Part shown: piece after piece, positions 42,836 through 51,667 of the stretch | How the letters are laid out: each line of letters begins with the position of its first letter | Position numbering within the stretch: position 1 is the first letter of the stretch | Assembly: GCF_006517815.1 (NCBI RefSeq) | Contig: NZ_CP041198.1 | Location: 3,162,001 to 3,226,000, forward strand | Direction of reading: 5' to 3' | Length of the DNA: 64,000 nucleotides | Origin: Pseudarthrobacter sp. NIBRBAC000502770 | GTDB lineage: Bacteria > Actinomycetota > Actinomycetes > Actinomycetales > Micrococcaceae | The notes under the pieces: model-generated | The model's input: only the letters and a program-made list of their open reading frames with translations | The model's database searches: none | Told to the model about the DNA's origin: nothing | Program-made: the position numbers and the translations under genes

Positions 42836-44206
42836 TCAGAGGTGCTTGAGGGGTTTCCGCGAGGTTTCGGCGGCAAACAGCACGGCCGTGAGGGACACGG
42901 CAGCTGCGGCCACGAGATACCAGCCGGGTGCCAGCTTGCTCTGCGTCAAGCCGATGAGCAGGGTGGCCATGAATGGTGCAGTGCCGCCGAACAGCGCGTT
43001 GGAAAGGTTGAAGCTGACGGCGAAGCCGCTGTACCGGACTTTGGTGGGGAAGAGTTCAGCCAGGAAGCTGGGCAGCGTTCCGTCGTTCAGGGTGAGCATG
43101 CCGCCCAGCAGGATCTGGACCAGGACAATCACCAGGAAGTTGCCGGTGTCCAGCAGCATGAAGGCCGGAACAGTCAGGAGCATGAACAGTACGGAAGCCG
43201 TGATCAGCATGCGCTTGCGACCGAACCGGTCCGAGGCGAGACCGGTCAGGAAGATGAAACCGATGTAGCTGGCGAGGGCGATGGTTGTCGCCAGGAAGGA
43301 CTCAGTGGGACCGAAGCCCAGTTCCTCAGACAGGTAGGTGGGCATGTAGCTGAGGATGACGTAGAAACCGACGGCGTTGAGCAGCACGGCACCGCACGCG
43401 ATCACCAGCTGTTTGCGGTAGGTCCGGAACATGTCGAGCGCAGGGGCCTTGGGAGCGGATTCCTCCTGGTCGGCCAGTGCACGGAAGGCCGGGGTGTCCT
43501 CCAGCTTGGTGCGGATGTAGCGCCCGATCAGTCCCATCGGGGCGGCCAGCAGGAACGGCAACCGCCATCCCCACTCGTGCAGTTGGTCGGTGCTGAGTAC
43601 CGAGCTGAGGAGCGCCGCGATCAGTGAGCCGAGGAGCAAGCCTGCGGCGGTGCTGGCAGGCACGACGGCGGCATAGAGACCGCGACGGTTGGCCGGGGCA
43701 TATTCCACCAGGAAGGCTGATGCTCCGGCGTATTCGCCGGCTGCCGAGAAGCCTTGGACCACACGGACCAGCAGGAGCAGGACCGGGGCCAGCATGCCGA
43801 TGGTTCCGTAGCCGGGAATGAGGGCGATGCAGAACGTGGAGACGGACATGATGACGATCGAGAGGGAGAGTGCCTTGCGCCTGCCCAGCTTGTCGCCGAT
43901 GTGGCCCCAGAAGAAGCCGCCCAGGGGACGGACGAAGAAGGAGATCGCGAAGACGGCAAAGGTGGCCAGCAGCGCGGTCTGCCGGTCCGCTTCGGGGAAG
44001 AACACCGACGAGATGACGGCTGCGAGGTAGCCGTACACGGCGTAGTCGAACCACTCGACAAAGTTGCCGATGAAGCTCGCCGTGACCACCCGGCGTCGAA
44101 CGCTCTTACCGGCGACGGCGTTGTCCATGCCGCCGCCAGCCCCGGCGGGAGCGTTGGCGTCAGCGGCAACCACTCCTGCCCGGGGTGAGTTTTGTTGGGT
44201 ACTCAT
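42836..44206 (-). CDS. MFS transporter, metabolite:H+ symporter (MHS) family
   Basis: A 456-residue twelve-helix symporter. The MHS family pattern is ASFIGNFVEWFDYAVYGYLA, FFVRPLGGFFWGHIGDKLGRRKAL, RVVQGFSAAGEYAGASAFLVEYAP and a central loop with LEDTPAFRAL. Known substrates of the family include citrate, shikimate, alpha-ketoglutarate, proline and betaines. The neighbouring creatinase makes creatine a good candidate. ATG 44206 is used with weak GGTGG upstream; the frame upstream to 44257 overlaps probable operator DNA. Confidence 0.87.
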   Translation of the reverse strand: MSTQQNSPRAGVVAADANAPAGAGGGMDNAVAGKSVRRRVVTASFIGNFVEWFDYAVYGYLAAVISSVFFPEADRQTALLATFAVFAISFFVRPLGGFFWGHIGDKLGRRKALSLSIVIMSVSTFCIALIPGYGTIGMLAPVLLLLVRVVQGFSAAGEYAGASAFLVEYAPANRRGLYAAVVPASTAAGLLLGSLIAALLSSVLSTDQLHEWGWRLPFLLAAPMGLIGRYIRTKLEDTPAFRALADQEESAPKAPALDMFRTYRKQLVIACGAVLLNAVGFYVILSYMPTYLSEELGFGPTESFLATTIALASYIGFIFLTGLASDRFGRKRMLITASVLFMLLTVPAFMLLDTGNFLVIVLVQILLGGMLTLNDGTLPSFLAELFPTKVRYSGFAVSFNLSNALFGGTAPFMATLLIGLTQSKLAPGWYLVAAAAVSLTAVLFAAETSRKPLKHL

Positions 44207-44553
44207 AAAACCACCAATGATGTTGGAGTTGCATTCCTTGCAACCTGGTTGTTTCAAGATAGGCCGTGATGTGAAGCACAGTCAAGGGGTATACGCAGCA
44301 TTATTTTAGGAAGCTCTTCGTTGCTCCTTGCCCTGGTCCGCAGGGCACGCCTCTCCATCAGGAAAACTCCGCGTTGCATTCAAAACAACACTGTTGCCTC
44401 ATGCAGCCTGCCTTCACGACCGGAACGCGGCTTCGCGGGAATGACCGGTCCTTGAGCCGCTGCACTTACCGCTTCGCCGGAATCTGCCCAGACACGTCAA
44501 AGGCGGGCCCAAAGACTCGGGCGGAACGGCCTGCCCTGCCCCATACTTGCGTC
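44207..44553. other. Noncoding region with candidate IclR boxes
   Basis: 347 bases between divergent transporter and lipoprotein-like genes. Two related sites stand out: 44228-44244 (GTTGCA-N5-TGCAAC, perfect arms) and 44373-44389 (GTTGCATTC...AACAAC). The reverse strand shows that both share GAATGCAAC. The open frame that runs upstream of 44554 has no ribosome-binding site and is not annotated. Confidence 0.5.
44228..44244. promoter_or_regulatory. Inverted repeat GTTGCA-N5-TGCAAC, candidate IclR operator
   Basis: Perfect 6-5-6 dyad, 22 bases upstream of the MHS transporter start, with a related half-palindrome 128 bases further on (44373-44389). Its position suits repression of the creatine transporter and creatinase by the IclR-family protein. 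Confidence 0.5.
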
Positions 44554-45033
44554 ATGGACGACACTGCCAGGGACCGCACTGCGCGAAGACCGGACCGGAT
44601 CCTGCTCACCCTGGTAGGCGTTGTGGTTGTCCTGGTGGTGGTGGCCCTGGCGGTGGTCTTCACCCGCGGCGAGCCTGCACCCTTGGATGGGGAAAGCCCC
44701 GCCGGAGTGGTCCAGCGGTACAGCAAGGCAGTAATCGACGGCGACAGCACCACGGCCCAGTCCTACCTCACGGACGCTGCCAAGAGCCGGTGCCGCGGCG
44801 CCTACTACGGCGAGCCGGCGCCCGCCCGCGTTGTCCTGGTCGCGACGACGGAACGCCCCGATTCAGCCACCGTGAAAGTTTCGATTGTCCGGTCGTCCCA
44901 AGGCGGACCCTTCGGGCCTTCGGAGTATGAGATGGAGGACTCCTTCGCGCTGCTCAAGGTGGCCGGGACATGGAAGATTGACCAGCCGCCGTATCCCCTG
45001 ATGGCCTGCACCGACGTACCGGTGAAGCAATGA
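44554..45033 (+). CDS. Membrane-anchored hypothetical protein
   Basis: A 159-residue protein with a short basic N-terminus, one transmembrane helix (residues about 19-40, LLTLVGVVVVLVVVALAVVF) and an outer domain of about 110 residues (GVVQRYSKAVIDGDSTTAQSYLTDAAKSRC, SYEMEDSFALLKVAGTWKID). The outer part has the look of a SnoaL/NTF2-like or DUF4878 fold. Its stop overlaps the next start by four bases (ATGA), so it is coupled to a large membrane protein. Function unknown. Confidence 0.7.
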   Translation: MDDTARDRTARRPDRILLTLVGVVVVLVVVALAVVFTRGEPAPLDGESPAGVVQRYSKAVIDGDSTTAQSYLTDAAKSRCRGAYYGEPAPARVVLVATTERPDSATVKVSIVRSSQGGPFGPSEYEMEDSFALLKVAGTWKIDQPPYPLMACTDVPVKQ

Positions 45034-46781
45034 CGGACCCGGCAGCCCCGGTGGTCGCCGCTCCCTCGAGCGGCCTGGCAACCCTCCGCCGGCTGATCAT
45101 GTACGTCCTGTTGTTTGCCCTGGTGCTGATCTCGGCATCCGGTCTCCAGGGACTCCTCGAGCGGCTCTTCCGGACCGCATCCACCCTGGTGTCCGGTGAT
45201 GTCGCAGGACTGGCCCTGTCCCTTGCCTTCACCCTGATCGGTGGCCCGCTCGCACTGCTGCTGTGGTGGTTTGTGTGGAGGCGCCTGGACGACGAATCCG
45301 AACGCAGGGCGCCCGGGTGGGGCCTCTACCTGACCGGGATGTATGCGGTCTCGCTGATCATCAGCACCACGTCGCTGCTGAACCTTGCCACCTCCTTCCT
45401 TGACACGCAGGAGAGCCAGTGGCCGTCGCCGCTGGCCAACGGCATCGTGTGGTCAGCCATTTGGTGGTGGCACCGGTGGATGTGGAGGCACCCCCGCAAA
45501 CCGTCATCGCATCTCGAGGACGTCCGGGCCGTCGTCGGCTCCGTGTTTGGACTCCTCCTTGGCGCCGGCGCCGCCATTGCAGCGCTGGGCAGCCTGCTGG
45601 ACGTGGCAATCCGCGGTTTCGCGGCAGCGGCTTCCTTTGAGCCGTGGTGGCTGCCCATCCTGAGGTCCGTGGTGTGGGCTGCGGGCGGTGCGGCGGTGTG
45701 GTGGTGGCACTGGTTCCGGGATGGGGGCAGACGCTTCCAGACGGGACTGGTGGACGTCACCATCATTGCCGTGGGCATCTTCGTCGCCGGCATCACGGCG
45801 CTGGGTGGCCTGGGCGTCATCCTGTTTGTCCTCCTGCGGCTGGCGTTTGACCGGAGCGACCCCCTGGGCAACCTGCTCGAACCGCTCGCCCCGGCCATCG
45901 CAGCCGCAGCCATAGGCGCCCTGGTGTGGCGCTACCACCGCACCGCTTCCGTCGCGCGTTCCACCCGCACACGCCGGGCCAGCCTCCTGGTGACGTCCGC
46001 CGTGGCGCTTGCCGCGGCGGCGTCCGGCATCGGCGTCGTGGTCAACGCGCTGCTTGCCACAGCCGTGTCTCCGCTCGCCGGCGGGGCTACCCGCACGCTG
46101 CTCCTGGGCGGCCTGAGTTCCCTGCTGGTTGGGGCGCCGGTCTGGTGGCTGGCATGGAAACCGAGGCACCAGCCGGAAACCGCTGCGGACATTCCGCCCG
46201 GCCGGCGCGTCTACCTGGTGGCATTCTTCGGCGTCAGTGCCGTGGTGGCCCTCATCACGCTGCTGGTGATTGGCTACCGGCTCTTCGAATTCCTGCTGGG
46301 CGACGTCACCGGCGGAGGCCTCCTGGACCGCATCCGCGCACCCCTGGGCCTCCTGGTGGCAGCCGGGCTCGTGGCCGGCTACCACTTCGCGCTGTGGCGT
46401 CATGACCGGGTCCTGTTCGCCGCCGCGGCGCCCGCGCACAAGCACATGATCGAGCGGATCACACTCGTCAGCGGCTATCCACCCGGTTCCCCGGATTCCC
46501 AGGCATTGGCACGCGGCATCGCTGACGCCACGGGAGGTGCCAAGGTGGCCACCTGGCTGAGGGCGGACGACGGCGGCGCGGCAGTTCCGCCGTCGTCCAC
46601 CCCCGCTCCGGGGGTTGGGGAGGCCGTGCGACTGGTGGCAGCGGCCCTGGAGGGCGTCACGGCCCAGCACGTCCTGGTGATTGCGGGGCCGGACGACCGG
46701 CTGGAAGTGATTCCAATTGCTGCCGTCGGAAGCACTCCTGGCCTTGGGAGCACGGTGACTGACCGGGTCCTCCGGCCCTAG
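45030..46781 (+). CDS. DUF5671-type multi-span membrane protein
   Basis: A 583-residue protein with repeated blocks of hydrophobic helices separated by short conserved loops (LLWWFVWRRLDDESERRAPGWGLYL, WWHRWMWRHPRKPSSHLED, WWHWFRDGGRRFQTG, WRYHRTASVARSTRTRRAS, LAWKPRHQPET), a pattern of tandem DUF5671-like units of about 150 residues each. The C-terminal 120 residues are cytosolic or external and contain RADDGGAAVPPSST. Function unknown. It is coupled to the upstream small membrane protein. Confidence 0.7.
   Translation: MTDPAAPVVAAPSSGLATLRRLIMYVLLFALVLISASGLQGLLERLFRTASTLVSGDVAGLALSLAFTLIGGPLALLLWWFVWRRLDDESERRAPGWGLYLTGMYAVSLIISTTSLLNLATSFLDTQESQWPSPLANGIVWSAIWWWHRWMWRHPRKPSSHLEDVRAVVGSVFGLLLGAGAAIAALGSLLDVAIRGFAAAASFEPWWLPILRSVVWAAGGAAVWWWHWFRDGGRRFQTGLVDVTIIAVGIFVAGITALGGLGVILFVLLRLAFDRSDPLGNLLEPLAPAIAAAAIGALVWRYHRTASVARSTRTRRASLLVTSAVALAAAASGIGVVVNALLATAVSPLAGGATRTLLLGGLSSLLVGAPVWWLAWKPRHQPETAADIPPGRRVYLVAFFGVSAVVALITLLVIGYRLFEFLLGDVTGGGLLDRIRAPLGLLVAAGLVAGYHFALWRHDRVLFAAAAPAHKHMIERITLVSGYPPGSPDSQALARGIADATGGAKVATWLRADDGGAAVPPSSTPAPGVGEAVRLVAAALEGVTAQHVLVIAGPDDRLEVIPIAAVGSTPGLGSTVTDRVLRP
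46564..46598 (+). repeat. Hairpin-family sequence inside the DUF5671 coding region
   Basis: 12-bp arms 46564-46575 and 46587-46598 (GGACGACGGCGG and CCGCCGTCGTCC) identical to the core of the intergenic terminator family, here within the 3' part of a coding sequence and read as DDGGAAVPPSS. Confidence 0.6.
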
Positions 46782-46831
46782 CGGGTCCGGCCGCCGGTCC
46801 CTAGCGTAGGAGCTGGCAAAGGAGGCCGGAC

Positions 46832-48280
46832 ATGGCTGCAGGGGGAAGCGCGAAGCCCGGCAGTGGTGCACCGGGACGAAGCAGCAGCCGCCGGGCCGGT
46901 GCCCTCGCCGCAGTCCTGCTCGCGTTGGCCGGGTGTTCCCCAGGCGGCACCCCTCCGGCCAGCAGCCCGCCAGCTCCTTCCCCCGCCTCCAGTTCCGCAA
47001 CAGCGACCGCCACAGGGTCAGGGTCCGGCCCCTTCTCGGATGCGGAGCTCGCAGCCATCATCAACGGGGTGGGCAAGAGCCGCAACCTGCCTTACCCAGC
47101 AGGTGAGGATTCAACCCGCCTGCGCTCGGGCGCCGCCAGCGGGTCCTTCCCGCAAGCCCAGACGGTTACCACGCCGGGAGACTGCATAGCCCTGGTTCCC
47201 CAGGACCCGTTCACCCGCTGGGCAGACAAGGACATCTTTTTTGCGGAGGGCGGCATGCCTCCGGCAGGTGGTGAGTCCGGACCCACCACCACCATCTGGA
47301 TCCTCCTCAGGAGCGCGGACCAGGCCGCAATCGCCGCCGCCGATTTCGGCTATGCGGATGACGTGTTGCAGCGCTGCAACCAGTTCGACCTTGCTTATAC
47401 GGAGGCGGGCAGGACCTCCACCTCTGCCGTCCAGTTACTGGGCGCACCTTCCATCGGCGATAAACAGCACGCGTTTACCCAGGTCACCAAGCCCAAGGGG
47501 CCGGGAGACTTCGGCACCGTCGGGTTACGCGTCCTGCACGGCACCCTGTCCATCACCCTGACCCTTGCCGTTGCCGCACTGAATTCGGAGGCCGATGCCA
47601 AGCCGGCCCTGGATTCGATGGCGGAACTGGCGAAGGAGCTCATCAACGAAGCGGGCAAGCCCCAAGCACCAGCGGCACCAAGCGCTCCAAACTCACTCAC
47701 GCCTGACCAGATGGTGGCGCTGTTCAAGGGGATGACCGGGCCGGCCGGGGAACCGGTACGCCTGCCACAGGCAACCGTGCTCGAGCCGCCTCGTGGCTCA
47801 ACTCCCACCATTACGTCGCAGCCGCCCGCCACCCAATGCGTTTTCGACGACCAGGCGTACTTCGCGTCATTGGCCGGCTCTGTATACGGGCAGGGTCAGA
47901 TCCAGGGGGCCGCGAAGATGGACAACGCCGACTTCAAAGTCATCAGCATGCCCTCGGCCGCGATCCCGCCCTATCCTTTCGACAGTCGATCCGAACGCCT
48001 CCGCGGCTGCGCGACTGTGCAGGAAATCTCGGTGGAAGGCGGCGGCCGCACCTGGTCTACGGTTTCCACCCTGGCTACCACGATTTCCGCTGACGCCAGC
48101 TACGCTGTGGCCTACCAGCTCAGCGACGGCACAGGCGCCTGGCAGGTGCGGTGCGGGGCGCGCAGGGGAACATTCTCCATCGAGGCTTCCAGCACCGTAT
48201 CGTCGCAGCCAGACACCCAGGCTAAAGCCGATTCCCTATCCGCCATTTTCACCGCTGTTTTGGCACGCGCAGGACAGTAA
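46832..48280 (+). CDS. Putative lipoprotein
   Basis: A 482-residue secreted protein: basic start, hydrophobic signal segment and lipobox LLALAGC (Cys at about 35), then a Ser/Pro/Ala-rich linker of about 35 residues and a large outer region. That region has two halves, each with a Cys pair (GDCIALVPQDPFTRWADKD, LQRCNQFDLAY; TQCVFDDQAYFASLAG, LRGCATVQEI) and a repeated layout. No known family recognised; it may be a duplicated domain. It follows the DUF5671 gene after 50 bases on the same strand. Confidence 0.7.
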   Translation: MAAGGSAKPGSGAPGRSSSRRAGALAAVLLALAGCSPGGTPPASSPPAPSPASSSATATATGSGSGPFSDAELAAIINGVGKSRNLPYPAGEDSTRLRSGAASGSFPQAQTVTTPGDCIALVPQDPFTRWADKDIFFAEGGMPPAGGESGPTTTIWILLRSADQAAIAAADFGYADDVLQRCNQFDLAYTEAGRTSTSAVQLLGAPSIGDKQHAFTQVTKPKGPGDFGTVGLRVLHGTLSITLTLAVAALNSEADAKPALDSMAELAKELINEAGKPQAPAAPSAPNSLTPDQMVALFKGMTGPAGEPVRLPQATVLEPPRGSTPTITSQPPATQCVFDDQAYFASLAGSVYGQGQIQGAAKMDNADFKVISMPSAAIPPYPFDSRSERLRGCATVQEISVEGGGRTWSTVSTLATTISADASYAVAYQLSDGTGAWQVRCGARRGTFSIEASSTVSSQPDTQAKADSLSAIFTAVLARAGQ

Positions 48281-48412
48281 ATGTGCCGCCGGCCCTCCCC
48301 GCCGGCAGCCTTCCTCAAGATTTGCGCAGTTTATCCGGCTGCTGGATTAACTCTCTTCCCCTGGCATCCGGCGGTGCCTAGTGTGGGCACACACGCGTTA
48401 CTAGGGGGATAA

Positions 48413-48577
48413 GTGAACAGCTCAGTTGAAGGTCTTCAAGACGCCACCAACCAGGATCCGCAGCAGGTCGCAGCGGCAGATCCGCTGGATGTCCAGCACA
48501 GGGTGGCGGAATGGACGTCGGACTGCCTTCTGACCCTGCCCAGTCCCGTCCGGTTCACCCGCGCAGACTGGCCCTAG
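48413..48577 (+). CDS. Small hypothetical protein (54 aa)
   Basis: GTG 48413 with AGGGGG five bases upstream opens a frame to TAG 48577: SSVEGLQDATNQDPQQVAA then DPLDVQHRVAEWTSDCLLTL and SPVRFTRADWP. The ribosome-binding site and well-formed composition argue for a real gene, though no homologue is recognised. The sequence upstream (48375-48410) is rich in GTGTGGGCACACAC-like dyads and may be its promoter region. Confidence 0.55.
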   Translation: MNSSVEGLQDATNQDPQQVAAADPLDVQHRVAEWTSDCLLTLPSPVRFTRADWP

Positions 48578-48596
48578 CCGCCCAGCGTCCGGGGCG

Positions 48597-48845
48597 CTAG
48601 CTGGACGCGTCCCGCTCGATTTCTTCAGCCAGGTCGTCCACTTCTTCGGGGCGGGCGTCAATGCCCGCGTCCTCGAACCGCTCCTGCAGGACGTGCGCTA
48701 CGTCGTCCTGGACCTGGCCCAGCTGGATGTCATGGCGGACGTCATCGGCTATGCTCTCGGGTGTCTCGGCATGCGCTGGCCCGGCTAAGATGCCGTCATT
48801 GCCGTCGAAGGGATCGTTGGCGCCGCCCGCTCCGGAATCAGTCAT
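48597..48845 (-). CDS. Small acidic hypothetical protein
   Basis: An 82-residue acidic protein (MTDSGAGGANDPFDGNDGIL, AETPESIADDVRHDIQLGQVQDDVAHVLQERFEDAG, ending VDDLAEEIERDASS). No family recognised, though the helical second half resembles several actinobacterial small regulators. It lies 65 bases after the GHKL ATPase gene on the same strand and may be cotranscribed with it. Its start is ATG 48845. Confidence 0.6.
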   Translation of the reverse strand: MTDSGAGGANDPFDGNDGILAGPAHAETPESIADDVRHDIQLGQVQDDVAHVLQERFEDAGIDARPEEVDDLAEEIERDASS

Positions 48846-48910
48846 AATCCAGGGTTACCCTTTCGAAGCCGCTGGTAAACGCCCGGCCCCGACGGTCCTG
48901 CCAACTGGCC

Positions 48911-50845
48911 TCAGCCCAGGAAGGTGCGGTGTACCTCGCTGCCGTAGCGGCCAATGATGGCCCGTTTGGCGTTCCGGAACGCTTCGAGGTCACCTCCCTG
49001 GCCACGCTGATCCACGCTGCGCCGTGCCAGCTCATCCGAGATAACGTCAAGGAAGAGCTCGGCGAGCAGGAGCCGGGCGGAGTCGCGGAACCGCCCCCGG
49101 CCGTCGACGTAGAGCTGGACCGTGGGGGCTGCGGTGTTGATGATGACCTTCCGCTCCGCTTCGGAATACACGGCACGGTCCGTAGTGTTGTGGAGGTTCC
49201 TGAAGTCGTAGCCGGTAAAAAGGTCCACGCCGTGGTCCCGGCTCGCGCGGTGGGCCTGGCGGCGCGGGGCCGGCAATGTTCCGGCGGCCCCGCGGTGCGG
49301 CGGCTGGTCTGCGGTGCGGCGGGAAGCGTGGTCGGCGATGACCACCTCGCAGAGCGCCCAGTAGCTCCCCGCCCGTGCGGTAATCTGCCCCTGGTCCCCG
49401 GCCTGCTCCCCCGCCGCAGTCCACTCAAGCCGTAAAGTCTCCGCGAGCGCGCCGACCGGAACAGGTGCAGGCAGCGGGTCCAGCCGGATCGTGGACGGCA
49501 GGTCCAGATCGAACTCCAACATTTCCCCCCGGGGCAGCTGGTGTGGATCCAGCAGCAGGGCTACATGGAACGGATGCACGGGCGGACGGTAGTAGAAGGG
49601 CGTTGTGAACCGCAGCGCCGCCGGCAGTGGCGCCGCCGGTAGCTCCGCGCCGTTCCCATTCCGGCCCTCAGGTGCTGTTTCCAGGCCCAGGTCCCGGACG
49701 GCGGCCTCACTCATATGCTGCAGCAGGTGTTCGATCATCCCGGCCGTCCGGCCCGAGGTGGTGGCACGTTCCAAATGGGTGAGTTTTTCCTTTTCCGCCT
49801 GGACGGGTGCCGCGATCATCCGGCTTACCGCGTGCGAGAATGCTGCAACGAACGGGTCCTTGGTGTTCAGGCCCTCACGCTCGTCACTGATGATGGCTAC
49901 ACCCCTGCCCAGCATGTCGGTCAGCGCCGGGCACCGGACCATTCCAAAGAGGTATTCGGTGCCCACCTGGTTCTCGAACTCGAACATCTGGCAGTCGAGC
50001 ACGGCCATGCCGGACTCCACCACCAGACCGGCGGTGCGCTCGTCGCCCTTCAGTGTCAGCTCGACACCCTCGGCCCGCTTCAGCGTGACGGTGAACGCAT
50101 ACTCGGTTCCGCCGACACTGAAGCTGCCGGGCGCATCAGGGCCAACCAGTGTTGCCGCCGGCGGCTCCCGGAAGCGGATGATGTCGCTGCCGTCGTCCCC
50201 GTTTCCGGGGTGTCCGTGCAGCAGTTCCACCGTGCGCCGGTCCAGCACTTCCCGCAGGTAGATGTTGTCCGCGAGGAGTTGAAGCAGCGTTGACTGCTGC
50301 GTGATGGTGGCGTGCGGGTTGTCGACGACGATGGTGACCTTGGTGCCGCTGCCACCGCCGGGTATCCCGAGCCGGGCGTAGTCCGCGGGGAATGCCTGCC
50401 TGTCAGCGCCGTCGTCATCATACAAGTAGCCGCCATTGCTGCTGCGGAAGATATCGATCCGGGTAAACCGGCCGGCGTGGATGGTTTCGATCCAGCCGTG
50501 GCCCAGGCCGAAGATGGCCTGCTTGAGTCCGCGGCCGAAGTAGCCGCGGCCTGCGCCCTCGCCGCGCGCCAGCGGGCTGTGGGCGCCGCCGTAGCTGAGG
50601 ATGCGGCCGGCTTGCTGGAAGGACATGCCCTCCGCCTGGTCACTGACCGTCAGCACCGCTCCGGAGTGGTGCCGCTCGTAGCCGACCAGGATCCTGCCCG
50701 TCACGTTGCCGCCCGCTCTTTCCACCCGCGCGTAACTGTCGTCGCTGTTCGTGATGAGCTCCACGAGCGCCTTCTCAACAGAGGCGAAGCGCCGGGAATC
50801 GATCCCGATCACGCGCTGGTCCACCTGGATCTGGGCAACCGTCAT
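48911..50845 (-). CDS. GHKL (HSP90/MutL-like) ATPase-domain protein of unknown function
   Basis: A 644-residue protein whose first ~200 residues form a GHKL ATP-binding domain: N-box ELITNSDDS at residues 29-37, G1 box VSDQAEGM (Asp69 to Met74) and G2 loop GEGAGRGYFGRGLKQA. A transducer-like region follows with FVAAFSHAVSRMI and a C-terminal segment DFRNLHNTTDRAVYSEAERKVIINTAAPTVQLYVDGRG. There is no kinase, topoisomerase or MutL endonuclease signature. The small acidic gene downstream may be its partner. Stand-alone GHKL ATPases of this length occur in phage-defence loci and in DNA or protein remodelling, but none can be assigned here. Confidence 0.8.
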   Translation of the reverse strand: MTVAQIQVDQRVIGIDSRRFASVEKALVELITNSDDSYARVERAGGNVTGRILVGYERHHSGAVLTVSDQAEGMSFQQAGRILSYGGAHSPLARGEGAGRGYFGRGLKQAIFGLGHGWIETIHAGRFTRIDIFRSSNGGYLYDDDGADRQAFPADYARLGIPGGGSGTKVTIVVDNPHATITQQSTLLQLLADNIYLREVLDRRTVELLHGHPGNGDDGSDIIRFREPPAATLVGPDAPGSFSVGGTEYAFTVTLKRAEGVELTLKGDERTAGLVVESGMAVLDCQMFEFENQVGTEYLFGMVRCPALTDMLGRGVAIISDEREGLNTKDPFVAAFSHAVSRMIAAPVQAEKEKLTHLERATTSGRTAGMIEHLLQHMSEAAVRDLGLETAPEGRNGNGAELPAAPLPAALRFTTPFYYRPPVHPFHVALLLDPHQLPRGEMLEFDLDLPSTIRLDPLPAPVPVGALAETLRLEWTAAGEQAGDQGQITARAGSYWALCEVVIADHASRRTADQPPHRGAAGTLPAPRRQAHRASRDHGVDLFTGYDFRNLHNTTDRAVYSEAERKVIINTAAPTVQLYVDGRGRFRDSARLLLAELFLDVISDELARRSVDQRGQGGDLEAFRNAKRAIIGRYGSEVHRTFLG

Positions 50846-50936
50846 GGGTGCTTCCTTCGCTCAACATCCAAAGCTGATTCCCGGCCCTAAGCACAACGGC
50901 GGCCCGGCTACGTGGAGCGTAGCAGGAGGCTGGGAG

Positions 50937-51344
50937 TCAGGACACCCCGGCAAGGACCCCATCGATACGGGCCAGCAGGCCGGGCCAGCCGTTGCCCATG
51001 CCTTCGATGGCGTGGCGTCCCATAGGAGTGTCGAGCTGGAACCCGGCGTGCTCGAAGTGGAGGATGGTGCCGCCGTCCACCGGCTCAAGGCGCCAGGTGA
51101 TGGTGGTATCCAGCTGGCCTTCGGAGAAGAGGAAGCTGATGGACGCGCCGGGGTCAACGGTGAGGACTTCACACTGCTGCCGGCCCCAGGCGTCCATGTC
51201 CATGGTGAAACGGTGGCCGACCACGGGTGCGATGTTGCCCTGGGCCCACCAACGGGCCAGGAGTTCCGGTGTCGTCAGCGCGGCCCACACAGCAGCGGCG
51301 GGGTGGGGGTAGTGGCGTTCAAGCCTGATGGCATTTTCAGTCAT
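50937..51344 (-). CDS. SRPBCC / AHSA1-family protein
   Basis: A 135-residue AHSA1-type START-like protein (LERHYPHPAAAVWAALTTPELLARWWAQ, then CEVLTVDPGASISFLFSE, TITWRLEPVDGGTILHFEHAGF). Its start overlaps the stop of the ArsR-type gene by several bases, a translational coupling seen also for the 14.4-15.2 kb pair. Ligand unknown. Confidence 0.85.
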   Translation of the reverse strand: MTENAIRLERHYPHPAAAVWAALTTPELLARWWAQGNIAPVVGHRFTMDMDAWGRQQCEVLTVDPGASISFLFSEGQLDTTITWRLEPVDGGTILHFEHAGFQLDTPMGRHAIEGMGNGWPGLLARIDGVLAGVS

Positions 51345-51657
51345 TTGGTTTCTCCTCGTCCAGAAGGTCTGCCAGGGCGTCCAGCCGCTGGTTCCAGTAG
51401 TGCTCGAAGTGCTTCACCCAGCCGCCGATCTCGGCGAGGCGGGCAGGCTGCAGGTGGTACACCCTGTTCCGTCCCTGCCGTTCCTCACGGACCAGCCCTG
51501 CGTCCCGGAGCACGGCCAAGTGTTCGGATGCCGCCGGACGGCTAAGGTCCAGCAGGCCGGTAAGTTCGCCGGCCGTCCTGGACCCTTGTCGCAGTTCGTC
51601 GAGGATGACGCGCCGCGCCGGGTTGGATACGGCGGCGAAAACATCGGGAAACACCAC
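51337..51657 (-). CDS. ArsR-family winged-helix regulator
   Basis: A 106-residue winged-helix protein from GTG 51657 (VVFPDVFAAVSNPARRVILDELRQG; recognition helix DLSRPAASEHLAVLRDAGLV; wing RQGRNRVYHLQ). The longer frame has an ATG at 51687 but that would place a promoter-like TATACT and a dyad inside the gene, so the GTG is preferred and the transcript may be leaderless. It pairs with the SRPBCC gene and resembles the 15-kb regulator. No metal-binding motif. Confidence 0.8.
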   Translation of the reverse strand: MVFPDVFAAVSNPARRVILDELRQGSRTAGELTGLLDLSRPAASEHLAVLRDAGLVREERQGRNRVYHLQPARLAEIGGWVKHFEHYWNQRLDALADLLDEEKPND

Positions 51658-51667
51658 CCCAGTATAT

